A DNA stretch of 64,000 nt from Papilionanthe hookeriana x Papilionanthe teres (Eukaryota; Streptophyta; Magnoliopsida; Asparagales; Orchidaceae). The stretch lies in NCBI GenBank assembly GCA_022702705.1, contig CM040429.1, positions 112,569,943 through 112,633,942 on the forward strand, given 5' to 3'. How positions within the stretch are numbered: the stretch's first letter is position 1; each line of letters starts with the position of its first letter. Made by a program: the position numbers and the translations under genes. This document shows positions 35,142 through 47,410 of this stretch, piece after piece. Below the pieces are notes generated by a model. It had not been told where the DNA came from, did not search any database, and saw only the letters and a program-made list of their open reading frames with translations.

Positions 35142-35536
35142 ACTCGCCTTTCACAAAAAATTATTTTTAAATTTAATTTTCCACCAAAATTCATAAATTC
35201 AACTTCCAATTACTCATATCGAGTAGGGCTTCGATTTCTAACTTCCACAATATTTTTTAAAAATTTATAAAAATTAAATATTAAATCCACCAATCAAACA
35301 TAAGGTTTCAATCAAACTCACTAAATTCCATTTATAGCCTTCAATATTAACTCAATACATTCCCGATAAGTATTATATTTGATTCAAGTTCCTAATACAC
35401 ACTCAAACACAACAATTTCTAAGCACAAACAACACACATTGAACATGAAAGCAAATACACAAACAAAAACAATCGATTCTCTAAATCGATTCAACGACTC
35501 AACAAACCATAATAACTATCTCATTACCAGAATATT

Positions 35537-35884
35537 CTAATCTTCACAAGATAAATTGTGTATTCCACTTGGAAAGAACACTAACGCTCTCGGGAAATCC
35601 GTAGCCATCTTTTCGTCAATCCACTTGTTCTTCGCATACATTTCAACTTGAGCATCTTGATAAGCCACAAAATGATCAAATTGAAGTTTCATTTGCCATT
35701 CTAGATGTTCAACTTGATGAAACATCTCATGAAGGCGATCTCCAATGCTTTTAAACTCCGCTTCAAACTTATCCAAACGACTAGAAATTTTCTCTAAACT
35801 TACAGCGATGAAACCATTGAAGTAGGGTTGAGGATCCTTTGAAACCTTGTCCCTAGATTCTTCTCCATGATTTCTTCCTTCCAT
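35537..35884 (-). CDS. First 3' ORF of element C: coiled-coil remnant
   Basis: An open frame of 115 codons (MEGRNHGEESRD start). QPYFNGF and RLDKFEAEF, then EWQMKLQFDHF, match the C-terminal part of the first 3' ORF in element A (QPYFLEG, RMKEQFDH). The Transposase_32-like domain normally upstream is missing, so this is a shortened version with only a predicted coiled coil. The frame is intact, which leaves open whether the short form is made as a protein. The function is unknown. Confidence 0.6.
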   Translation of the reverse strand: MEGRNHGEESRDKVSKDPQPYFNGFIAVSLEKISSRLDKFEAEFKSIGDRLHEMFHQVEHLEWQMKLQFDHFVAYQDAQVEMYAKNKWIDEKMATDFPRALVFFPSGIHNLSCED

Positions 35885-35972
35885 TTCTTCAAAATTTTCT
35901 CAAATATCTCAAGAATGAAGTGCAAGGGACGTAATTTTGATTACCTGATGGTTAGGGAAGAAGATAGGTTGA

Positions 35973-36133
35973 TTTAAAAGGGAAAATCGTGTGAAAAACT
36001 GAAAATTTTCGGTTTTTGCACGACCTAGTAACCGTGGTGCTTAGGTGCCAAATCTGGCGCCTAGGCGCCGGACCTATTGATACATAGTTGATTCTGTTGC
36101 TTAGGCGCCAAATTCTGGCGCCTAGGCGCCGGA
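35973..36133 (-). promoter_or_regulatory. Two GC palindrome pairs plus TATA-like sequence ahead of first 3' ORF (C)
   Basis: Two pairs at 36133-36095 and 36072-36034, the first with a perfect GGCGCCTAGGCGCC, then CCCTTTTAAATC on the minus strand (about 35984-35973), then the ATG at 35884. This is a second copy of the cassette seen before the next ORF. Confidence 0.55.
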
Positions 36134-36452
36134 ACTATGTTCAACTCCGCTTCGCCTAATCGTCAAATTTCAAAATTTTGTTCTCCAAGAAAGGTAAATT
36201 ATACTGGTAAGAGTAATTTAGACTCAATAACTCACATTGTAAACAATCATAATGAAGGTTAACTTGATCTCCTTTTTACTCATATTCAGTATAGAGTGAT
36301 CCTATTTTTAAATCTTACATACTTCAAAATAATTTTCAGCCTAAGTCATCAAAGACTTATGAGCATCAAATTTTTCTAAAGTAATATGAAATTAATCAAG
36401 ATCGAGGCATAACCTTACATCAAAACACAAAAACCCTCATAAACAAAGATAA

Positions 36453-36511
36453 TTATGGGTTGCCTCCCACAAAGCGCTTGGTTTAACGTCGTCAGCCCGA
36501 CTTAAGTAAAT
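36453..36511 (-). promoter_or_regulatory. Conserved post-integrase noncoding block (C)
   Basis: On the minus strand: GTCGGGCTGACGACGTTAAA, then CCAAGCGCTTTGTGGGAGGC and AACCCAT. AAGCGCTT is self-complementary. It corresponds to 16289-16337 in A and lies just after integrase. Confidence 0.75.
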
Positions 36512-36524
36512 CTTTAATCAAGTT

Positions 36525-37905
36525 GACTCAATTCATAAGCCTCTTTATAAATCTTTTTAATATCTCCCAAATAAGGCTTCAATCTTACTCCATTTACTTT
36601 AAAAATTTTTCCTGTTTTGGGATCTTTAATATCCACAGCTCCATAATGGTATACTTTCTCAACTAAATAGGGTCCAATCCATTTAGATCTTAATTTTCCA
36701 GGGAAAAGTCTTAAACGAGAATTAAACTGTAATACTTTTGTCCAGGCTGAAAAATTTTTCCTGAAATTTTCTTATCATGCAACATCTTCATTTTCTCTTT
36801 ATAAATTCTCGTATTTTCATACGATTCGTTTCGTATTTCTTCCATCTCATTTAGTTGCAATAATCATTTTTCTCCTGCTTTATTCAAATTAAAATTAAAC
36901 TCCTTTATCGCCCAATAAGCTTTATGTTCGAGTTCTACAAGTAAGTGACAGTGTTTACCATAAATTAACCGGTAAGGTGACATTCCGATTGGTGTCTTAT
37001 AAGCTGTTCTATAAGCCCATAATGCAGAATCAAGTCTATCAACCCAATCAGTTTTTTTAGGATTAACAGTCTTCTCTAAAATTCATTTAACTTCTCTGTT
37101 TGATACTTCAACCATTCCACTAGTTTATGGGTGATAAGCAGTTGCAATTCTATGTTTGATTCCAAATTTTTGTAGTAAAGATTGAATTCCTATATTCCTG
37201 AAATGACTTCCACCATCAGTGATAATTACCTTAGGCATTCCAAATCCTGAAAATATCATTTTCCTTAAAAATTTAGAAACACTTTTGGAATCACAGTTTG
37301 GTAAAGCAACAGCTTCAACCCACTTTGAAATATAATCAAATGCTAATAAAATATAAATTTTTCCAGATGATGGCACAAATGGTCCCATAAAGTCTAAACC
37401 CCATATATCAAAAATTTCAACTTCCAATATATAGTTTAAAGGCATTTCATCCTTCCTATATATATTTCCCATCCTTTGACATCGATCACATGTTTTCACA
37501 TATTGTCTTACGTCTTTAAATAAGGTAGGCCAATAAAATCCAGAATTTAAAAATTTAAATGCAGTTTTATCTATGCCAAAGTGTCCTCCAAAATCGGAAT
37601 CATGACATTTTTGAATAATAGCAAAAGTTTCCTCACAAGGTACACATCTTCGAATCATAGAATCTTTACCAATTTTAAATAAATGAGGTTCTTCCCAAAT
37701 ATAAGATTTAGCATCATATTTAAATTTCTTAATAAATTTATTATCCAAGTCATAAGGTAAAATATTGCTAACTAAATAATTAACAATATCAGCATACCAA
37801 GGTGTGTTGTATCTTTGAATAACATATAAAGATTCATCAGGGAAATTCTCATTTATATTTTCTTCCGAAATAATATCATTTTTAATTCTAGACAAATGAT
37901 CAGCA
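36525..37905 (-). pseudogene. pol: Integrase of element C (nearly intact)
   Basis: The frame 37895-37125 is open. The HHCC finger is HDSDFGGHFGIDKTAF and KTCDRCQRMG. The core shows LDFMGPF, then ITDGGSHFRN. A stop near 37125 precedes MVEVSNREVK, which carries the catalytic Glu. ALWAYRTAYKTPIGMSPYRL and LVELEHKAYWAIKEF follow to about 36900. The C-terminal part has further stops. All three catalytic acidic residues are visible across the break. Integrase would insert element cDNA into the genome. Confidence 0.9.
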
Positions 37906-38720
37906 ATTTAGTTTTCAGTTCCTTTTTTATCTACTATTTGAAAATCAAATTCTTGTAGAAGTAAAACCCATCTTATAAGTCTAGGTTTAGAATCCATCTG
38001 AGGTAATAGATATTTAATAGCAGAATGATCAATATGAACTATGCATTTAGTACCAAGAAGATAAGGTCTAAATTTATCAAAGGCATATACTATAGCTAGA
38101 AGCTCTTTCTCGGTGGTAGTGTAATTTCTTTGTGTTTCGAGTGAGATTTTTACTAGCATAATATACAACTTTGAAAACTTTCTCATATTTTTGTCCTAAT
38201 ACAGCTCCAATTGCAAAATCACTTGCATCACACATTAATTCAAAAGATTTATTCCAATTAGGTGCAACAATGATAGGTGCAGTTATTAATTTTTCTTTTA
38301 GAATATTAAAAGCATTAATACATTCTTTTTTAAATTCAAATTTTTCATCTTTTTCTAATAAATGACAAAGAGGTTTAGCAATTTTAGAAAAATCCTTTAT
38401 GTATCTTCTATAAAATCTAGCATGACCTAAAAAACTTCTCACATCAGTAACTGTAGTAGGTGGTTGCAATTCAACAATAATTTTCACTTTTGCTTGATCT
38501 ACTTCCATCCCTTTTTGTGATACTTTGTGACAAAGTACAGTAGCTTCTGTGACCATGAATTGACATTTTTCCCAGTTAAGAACTAAATTTGTTTCTTCAC
38601 ATCTTTTTAGAACTTTGGCTATGTTTTCCAAATAAGATTCAAAAGAAGTTCCAAAGACTGAAAAATCGTTCATGAATATTTCAATTCCTTTGTCAATCAA
38701 ATCACAAAATATTGACATCA
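37906..38720 (-). pseudogene. pol: RT (3' part) and RNase H of element C
   Basis: Starts at 38720 with MMSIFCDLIDKGIEIFMNDF: the active-site box is FMND, the same Asp-to-Asn change as in element A. LVLNWEKCQFMV, SFLGHARFYRRYIKDFSKI and FELMCDASDFAIGAVLGQ follow. A frameshift near 38120 moves RNase H into the second frame (38186-37908), with NYTTTEKELLAIVYAFDKFR, HIDHSAIKYLL and LLLQEFDFQIVDKKGTEN. The changed active site suggests an inactive RT. Confidence 0.9.
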
Positions 38721-38980
38721 TACATCTTTAAAAAGTTTCAGGTGCATTACATAAACCAAAAGACATTCTTCTAAAAGCAAATGTTCCATAAGGACTTGTA
38801 AATGTTGTCCAGTTAATAAGTAATTGATGATAACCAGAATATCCATCCAGAAAACAGAAATATGAGTGTCCAGTTAATTTATTTAGCATTTGATCCAAGA
38901 AAGGTAAAGGAAAATGATCCTTTCTAGTGGCTTTATTCAATTTCCTATAGTCAATACAAATTCGCCATCCAGTAACTTGT
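38721..38980 (-). pseudogene. pol: RT palm fragment of element C, left of B2
   Basis: Carries IDYRKLNKATRKDHFPLPF, GHSYFCFLDGYSGYH and FAFRRMSFGLCNAPETF. It abuts B2 at 38980; the missing preceding residues are at 46360-46440 across the insertion. The five bases CTTGT (38976-38980 and 46360-46364) are the target duplication. Confidence 0.9.
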
Positions 38981-41067
38981 TGTCGGCATATTTTTAGGTT
39001 ATGTGTTTTGTTTTGAAAAGGGAGTCGCCTACGGAAATTGTCGGCGAATTTTTAATTTAATTTAAATAAATAATTTGAAAAGTAGTATTTTATTTTGAAA
39101 ATAATTTTAAATTTGAAAATTTTAAAATATGAAATCAAACTGATCTCACATCCCGAATAGTTTATATAAACGAGCACCGCATCACAAACCGTGTATCTAT
39201 CCCGAAGAATAGACACACTGCTTGATGATGGGGCTCGATTAAATAAACTAGAAAGGTTTGTGACATCCGTTTGGTCTGCGAACCAATTTTATAAGCCGAC
39301 AAATTCCCCTGCTTAATATAAATGAATTAAGCAGGGTTTATATTACCTGGGTTCTTAAAGTTCCCTATAAGGGCAAGCCCCTATAGTTAATTACATCTTA
39401 AGTGACGGAATCACCTAAGAAAACTCTCGATAATAATCAATAATTCTGCTCTCAAGAATTTCAAAGTTTAAGTTTTCAAAGGATTGAATTTTGGGAATTT
39501 CAATAGGGAATGGATCAAATTTAGAACATTTTTTTTTTATTTTGGGAATTCAAAGGAAGAAAACTAGGAGAGATCACGGATTCGAAGCGGACTTCGGTAA
39601 TCTCCCGACTATCCTATTGTTTGGCTTGGATTTAGGAAGGTCCTAATGTTTATTTAATGTTTTATTCTTGCCAATTTTAGTTAATTAGGGCTTATATTTA
39701 TATGATAGAATCATACAAATTGCCTAGAAGATATGAGGGTTTATGTCGTACCGGACGACTACCTCGGAATCCTAAGACCGGTTAGGGCTTAATTTGCAAT
39801 GCAAATGCCTAACGAAGAGTTGAGGACTTATGTTACACTAGGCAAACTACCTCGAAGTCCTATGGCTTTGTTATTTAATTCTAAGAAAGTTTTGTTGATG
39901 TGGGTTCAAGTTTTGCTGACGACGATGGCCGTGCTGCCCACCATGCTCCGAGCTCCTTGTCGTTGCAGAGGTTTAGTTTTAGAAATCATAAATCAAGGGA
40001 TGAGAAAAGTGTTTTGGTTTAGAGAAGTCTTAATTTCCAAGTGTTTTTTGTGTTTTAATTAAAACAAATCTTAAAGTTGATTATAACAACACCGGTTAAG
40101 ATCCCACGGTTCCATCCTTCCGGCATCATTATTTTTATCGGATTCACTTAGTCCGGATGAATTTGCTAAACTCAACTGAATGAGTTCCACACTTTCATTT
40201 AGACCGTGGGAAATCCCGTTAGCAACACGTAGGTTACATCATCCGAGGTATTCCCGATCATCCAACAGGACGTTTTAATTTAGTTGTAATTGTAGTTTTG
40301 TGTTCAGTTTTGTGATTAAATTTTGAGTTGTCTTATATTTTGAAATGTTGTGGAGGTGAATTTTATCTTGTAGTGTCTTTTATTTTAATTTTGGGTTTCG
40401 GTTTTGGTTTCAGTCCTAAAGGTGTAGGTTTTCATGCAACCGTTGTTTATCATGCAAGAAAAATAAAGTGCATTTGCAATAAAATAAGCTGCAATAAAAT
40501 AAAAGCGTACATGGAGGGTCTTCCTGTCATCCCAAGCTGCACTTAAAACACGGTTAGAATATTTAAGCAAGTTCCTAGGTAAAGCTAAGGGAAAGGCTTA
40601 TGGTTTTCTACCAAATTCCTAATCCTATAGCTAGTCATTCCCTATGACGTCTAGGTTCTTTGTGTTTTTAGTTTGAAGACGATTTTCTTCATCAAAGAAC
40701 AATTAAGTTCAATTGTTCTTGTAAATATCCTATCATATTGAGGAAGTGCTTAAGAAGAATCTTAAACATCTTTTCAATATTTCTAGGATTGTTTTAAGTC
40801 CAAATGAATTTAATTGTGTAAATGAATCGATCGTCCGAGGTTTTCAAGTTTTGTTAACTTGCTCGGTGAACTAGGACATTCGAATGTCCTATAAGTGAAG
40901 TAACATTTCATTTTAATGTTCTATTTAGGAGTTATGATAACTAAAGCTCCAAAGGGCAAAATGATATTTAATGATTTGTGATTCAAATTTAAGTTCAAAT
41001 TAATGATTTATGTTTGGAATAGTGTTCAAATTATTTTAGATTTATCTCTTCATGTCTTAAGTAAGGT

Positions 41068-41402
41068 TATTTAATTTAACTTAATTTAATTTAATTTAAT
41101 TTATTTTAATTTAATTTATTTAATTTAATTTGATTTGATTTAATTTAATTTAATTTAATTTATTTGATTTAATTTCTTAATTTAATTTAATTTAATTTTA
41201 ATTTTAATTTAATTTAATTTTAATTTAATTTAATTTAATTTAATTTATTTATTTAATTTTATTTAACTTAATTTAATTTAATTTTATTTATTTAATTTAA
41301 TGTATTTAATTCATTTAATTTAATTTAATTTGTTTATTTAATTTAATTTAATTTTAATTTAATTTAATTCAACTTTTAATCTTAATTTAATTTAATTTAA
41401 TT
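41068..41402. repeat. (TTTAA)n-type tract in B2
   Basis: About 335 bases of TTTAA/TTAAT pentamers, collinear with the tract in B1. Confidence 0.95.
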
Positions 41403-43195
41403 GAAAATTTTTTGAAAGAGTTTAATGATTTAATTTTAGTTTAATGATTAAGTCTTTTAATATTTTAAATTTGAGTTATCACTTTAATTAAGAGTTGAAT
41501 ATTAATGAGATGATTAATTTAGGGATTTTTAAATTAAAGAATAAATCTCTTCCTAATAATATCCCTTATTTTAATAATTCCAATTTTATTATTCTTCCAA
41601 ATTCAATTAATTATTTAATTAAAGTTTAATCATTTTAAATTGCTTAATGGGTTTCTACCCTTTAATTATTAAATTTCAATCATCCAAATCAGATTAGGAT
41701 CAAATATTTTACTTGTTAATTTTTTATTAAACCTAAAGTTTTAATTAAGGATTAAAATTTTAATTACCATTTTGCCCTTTAAGCCTAATAATTTCATAAC
41801 TCACTAAATTGAACTCAAATGAACTTGAAATTTTTATGTGACTTCACTTATGTGTCAATGAAGACATGAGAGGAGAAAATGTGATTTTTCTGTATTTAAT
41901 TTATTTATATAATTATTTTTTGTAGAAAATAGAAATTTCCAAGGAAAATTCAATAATATGACCAAGGGAAAGTTTCTGTCCTTAAGAAAATTAGGGGACA
42001 TTCCTAATGACCAGAGGACCACTTGGACCAAATTTTGTAATTTTTTGAATTATATTTTATTTATTAGAATTATTTTAAGTTCTGGAGTATTAATTAATTT
42101 AAAAATAAAATAAATGTTGAAAAATAAATTTTATAATTTTTAAAATTCTCTCTGATATCAAGGATTCCAGAGAACCAAACTTTGCAATTTTCTGATTTTT
42201 CTTTGATTTATTATAATTATTTTGGTGAAAATGCTAGAAAATATATTTTTTTAATTTTAAAATTACCCTAGAGCTTTAAAAATTAATATCTCACTAAATA
42301 GACCTAGGAAAAATATGGGACTTGTTCCCAAGTGATTAAAATTCAAAATATGACATTTTGGTGAATTTTATTATTTTTGTGATTTTTATTATTTTTTAAT
42401 TATTAAAAATATTAAAATAATATTAAAAATCAACTTTTTAGAAAATTGAAATTTTAATTTTCTTAAACTCCCCTGATATCAGAGAGACTCCAAAACCAAT
42501 TTGGTGAATTTTTGAAAGATATTTTGAGAGTTATGAATTTTTTGAAGTTTAAAATGACTAAGTGGCTTAATCAACCCAATTAATGGGGCTAACCAAGTCC
42601 AATTGACCTCAAATTTCTATGATGGGTTCCTCTGATTCTAAAGGTCAGTGGAGAATTGATTTCAAGTCAATTTGATCTATAGTTAACTCTAATTAATTAG
42701 AGATCTATTTTGGGGATTTAAGCCAATTAGGGTTAATCTAAGTGAATTAACTCAAATCCTATTTTTCCTAGGGTTCTCTAGTCATAAGGAACATCACCAA
42801 ATTTTCCTAGAATTTATTTCACAACATGCTAATTTTTGGAATTAAAATACTTAAAATAGCAACATGCATTTGAAAAATCAATAACTTTTCATAGGGATGG
42901 CCTCGACTTTGGAAAATTCGGTGAATGTTCCCAAATTCAGAGGCTTCAAAAGCCCTATGGTCTCATGCCATGGTGAATTGTATGAATGCATGGAGAATTA
43001 AATGTATGCAGAGAGTAAATGAATTACTAAAAATAAAATACTGGACAAAATTGAATGATTTCTTTTCCACATTATTCTCCTCCGTTCACCGAGCAAGGGG
43101 GTATTTTTATTTTATTTTTGTGATTTTTCTACACAAAGTTATGAATTTTCCAAGTTTAGGGAATTAAATAAATAGAAAATACCCCTAATTTTCTA

Positions 43196-44260
43196 CTTAT
43201 CCACGCGGCGCCGCGTCAACCTCGGCAGCTCCGAATGCACACGCGGCGCGCTCCCATTCGACGCCGCCATCTGAGTCAGCAACCCGGGCCCCGCGGTTCT
43301 CGTACCGTCTCTTGGTCCGACGCCATCTGAGCCGTCCGTCCGCGCGTGTATTAAATGGACGCGCATCCGTTCATCGTCCCCGAGCGTCCTCACCCGAGAG
43401 CCGTCCACACTAAATCTCTAAGATCTCACTCGATACTCAACGTATTTTTATGTTCTTATGCTCTATGGATTCGTCTTGAAGAGACGAACACATCTATACT
43501 GGCTATCATGCATTGAAATTAAGGCATTTGAAATGGAGAATCTCCAGAAGCTCGGGATGAAGAATTAACTCATACCTTAGCTCCGAGAGGTGAAGCCTCG
43601 ATCGGAGATGCTCGGCACGTTCGTTGGAGCTGCAGGAGGCTAGGGATGAAGCCCGGGGATGCGGTGAATTGCCTAGGTGTGATTTCCACCAAAGCCGATC
43701 ACAACCTTTGGAGTCCGGAACAACTCGGGTGACCCGGAGATGGGGCTTTTGGCTGGTGGACACCTTCCCTTAACCCGGTGCGGTGTAGGACCAATCAATT
43801 TGGGGATTGGCTCACTGCGGAGAAGTGTCCTGGTTTTGGGTGGAATTTCAACTCGAAATCGAGCTCACAGAGAAGAAATGGCAGGGGATCTCACCTGGGA
43901 TCAAGTGCTCGCGTGTGTGGGAGGAGTCCGGAACAATTTTGGCAGAGTTTCCGGTAAGGTCCGGTTCAGCACTTCTCACGGCCGAGAAGGTGAGGGGTTT
44001 AAATAGGAGATGTTGGAGGGCCTCCCGTGGGGAGCTGAGGGCCGGGATCGCGCTCTTGGCATGTGAAGAACAGCCATGGTGGCCATTTGGAGTGGGGCGG
44101 CTCAGCAGGATGGAATTTCAAAGCTCGGCTTCTCCCAAGGTTTCAGGCATGGTGTTTTCCGACGGATCGGGCGGCCGGCGCGTCGGCATGGGTCACCCTC
44201 AAGGTCGGGTGGGTCGTGGCTGGGACTTGGTGCAATCGATCGGCAAATGCCATGTGTAAA
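43196..44260 (-). promoter_or_regulatory. GC-rich leader and TATA-like promoter of B2
   Basis: The same island as in B1, with the TATA-like core at 44007-43994 on the minus strand. The open frames 43740-44006 and 43807-44259 are on the wrong strand and differ in frame from those in B1. Confidence 0.55.
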
Positions 44261-46359
44261 AGGCTTGGATTAGAATGGAATGGGAGAAAGCTTATTTTGG
44301 CTCAAATTGGTCAACCCCTCCACTTGGGCTAGGTGCACCACCCAAGGCTTGGTTTTGGTCGAGGGAAAAGTGATTTGGCTCAGCATAATCGATAGGGTCA
44401 AGTCACCATCCAAGCACAATTAGCATAAGCATGGTTTAGTGGAATCATGGAGTGGTTAATCACCTTTAGGAATTAAGGAAAGAGTCTCCTCCTTTTGCCC
44501 AAAATGGCATGGTGACATGTAAAGAGGCTCTCATGGCTTCCATGTGGCTCATGCATGGCTTCATGGCTCACCTTTGGCTTGGGAAAAGTCAAGTCAATTT
44601 CATGGAAATGGATTTAAGAGAAATTTTGGTATTTTGATGTGAATTTGTATGGGGCTTGATTTGGAATTGTTTGATGATGGCATTATAACTTAGGGAATGG
44701 CTTTGATTAAATGGATGGCAAATGGAAATGTCATGTGGGCTTTAGGGCCAAATTTGGGCTTTTGTATTTGGTGGAAATCGGCTTAGTGAGGTTTAGGGAA
44801 GTGGGCTTTTAAATTTAAAATGGATTTTGGGATGAAATTTTGGTAAAGGCTTGGGCCAAATAATTGTTGAGTTTGGTTTAGGGATGCTTCATGAGTGGTT
44901 TGAAACAAATTTGAGGTGATTTGGGTTTGAATTGGTTTGGGTATGAGCCTTTTTGGTAAAGAGGCTAAGGTGGGCCAAAATGGGCTACCATGGGCCAAAG
45001 TTAGGCTAGATTTGAAATTGATGTAAAATTAATGTTGGGAAATGTTTATGGGAGTGTTTCAAAGAGGTTTTGGCTTTGGTTAGGTTTTGATTTTGGGGAT
45101 TTGGGCTCATTTGGGCTAGGTTTGGGTTTAGGTCAAAAATGGGCCTTTTAGCTTTGGGTTGAATTTGAGTGGGGTTTGGATCAAAATTTTGGGCAAATCA
45201 TGTTAGTGTTTTGTTTATGGGGATGTCAAGGAAGGTTTAGAAAAGATTTGGGGTTAATTGGAGTTGAATTGGGTGAGTTTGGGTTAGGTTCTGGGTCATA
45301 GGTCCAAATTGGGCTTTAAGGCCAAAAGTGAAATTGGCTCCCAATGCCAATCAAATTGGGCTTGTATTTGGTCTAGATTGGTGTTGGGGATGTTGAATTG
45401 AAGTTTAGAATTGAATTGGACCAAAATTGGGGTCAATTGGGTAGATTTGGTTTGACATCGGGTTCATTTTGGGTTAAAATGGGTCAAATTGGGGGTTTTG
45501 ATAAAAGTGGGGTAAATTGACAAAATTGGCCCATGGTGTAGTTGAACAAAATGAAATTGGGAATTTTTGGGATTTTCTGGAATTTTCTGGGAATTTTCTG
45601 AATTTTTGGATTTTTTGGCTAGGAGGGCTATTTTGGGTATTTGGAGGGTAATGGGGGGTATTTTTGGAATTTCTGGTATTTCTGGCTATGGATGATCAAT
45701 TTGATTGGTGAGGAAATGTTTGGGATTGATTTTGGGGAATTTTGGGTGATTTGGAAATTTTTGAGAAATTTGGGTAGTTTCAAAGGCATTTGTAGGTTAG
45801 AAGGGTGTAGGGTCCGTGGGTCAAAAATCGAAAATTTGGAAAATTGAAGATTGGGTGGATGTAAGTGGAATGCAACCATTTTGGTTGAGCCATGAAGCCA
45901 CATCAAGCTCATATGAGCCATGAAGGGACTCATTCGAGGTATTCACTATGTTGTTCCTAACCCTCTTACCAAGGCGCTAGGGGTTAAGGACCATCCATGT
46001 GAATCACCTACATGAGTCGTGAAGTCAAGTTAGGTATAGGTGTGGTTTAGGAGGTGTGTGAAAGTGTAGTGTGTGTGTAAGTCAGCCCTTTCACTGCACT
46101 CGAGCCACCTGTAGGCGGTCCTAAGGCCAAAGAGTCCTATAGGAACTCATCCTTTAAACTTCCACATTTGATTTCAACCCTCAGTGATTAGGGGTCTATA
46201 CCAAGTTTGTGGAGTTTGCGGTGGAGTTAAGAAGTGGTTTGAATTTCTAAAAGGTGAGTCCCAATTCTAGTCCTCTAAGATAGTCAAAGGAAAAGCCTAA
46301 GGCTAGATCCTAAGTACTAAAGAGAAGAAGAGAAGACCTCATCAAAAATGAGGTCAACA

Positions 46360-47410
46360 CTTGTCTTGAAGGAATAAGTTCATTTTTATCATTAACAATG
46401 ACAGTTACACCTCCTTTCTTCGGAACACAATGAGTAGGACTTACCCATTGACTATCCGAAATAGGATAAATAATACCAGCATCTAACCACTTAATAATTT
46501 CTTTTTTAATAACCTCTTTCATGATAGGATTTAATCTTTTTTGTGATTCTATAGTAGGTTTAAAATTTTCTTCCATTAAGATTCTATGCATGCAAATGGA
46601 AGGGCTTATTCCTCTTATATCAGCAATAGTCCAACCAAAAGCTTTCTTATAATTCATTAACACACCTAGTAGTTTTTCTTCTTGATCTTTAGTCAGTTCA
46701 GAAGAAATAAAAACAGGTAAAGTTAACGAATTTCCAAGAAACACATATTTTAAATGGGAAGGTAACATTTTTAATTCCAGTTCAGGGGCTTTTTTAATTG
46801 ATGGTAAAAGTATATCATTTTGAGTTATGTCTAAAGTTTCCCAATTATCTTTAATAAAATGAGTCTCTTTTTCTTCTACTACTTCATCTTCATCAGTTGA
46901 AAATTCAAATTTTTCTTTAGAAATGACCTTACCTTTTTCTTGATAATGTTTTTCAATTAAATAATCAATTATATCCATTCGATAACATTTCTCTTTATCA
47001 GGGTACTTCATTGATTTAAGAACATTGAATTTAATTTCTTGATCATTAACTCTAATGGTTAGTTCTCCTTTTTGCACATCAATCATAGCTCGTCCGGTAG
47101 CTAGAAAAGGTCTCCCTAAAATAATAGGTATCTCTTCATCTTCTTCCATATCAAGTACTATGAAATCTACAGGGAAGATGAATTTATCCACTTTAATAGG
47201 GACATCCTCTATAACTCCTTTAGGATAAGTGATAGATCTATCAGCTAACTGAAGGGTTACAGTGGTGGGAGTAAAATTTCCTAAATCCAATCTTCGAATG
47301 ATAGAAAATGACATGAGATTAATACTTGCTCCTAAATCACATAAAGCTTTTCCACAAAATGTTTCTCCAATAGCACAGGGTATAGTGAAACTTCCAGGAT
47401 CCTTAAGCTT
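46360..47410 (-). pseudogene. pol: Protease and RT N-terminal part of element C
   Basis: The open frame runs from 47314 to the B2 junction. CDLGASINLM lies just upstream (about 47345-47317) and holds the protease Asp. TLQLADRSITYPKGVIEDV and PIILGRPFLATGRAMIDV complete the protease. KMLPSHLKYVFLG, WTIADIRGISPSICMHRIL and WVSPTHCVPKKGGVTVIV start RT. The frame is then cut by B2 after SRQ; residues encoded below 46360 belong to B2. Apart from the insertion this stretch is intact. Confidence 0.9.

Larger units (their letters stand above)
38981..46359 (-). mobile_element. B2: second 7.4-kb giant solo LTR
   Basis: 7379 bases, TG...CA ends, target duplication CTTGT. It is collinear with B1 along its whole length: (TTTAA)n tract at 41068-41402, GC-rich leader at 43196-44260, TATA-like CCTATTTAAACCCC at 44007-43994 (minus), TTGGG-rich segment to about 45720, and the end ATGAGGTCAACA. 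The two copies differ by many substitutions and small indels. B2 splits the RT of element C. Confidence 0.78.
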
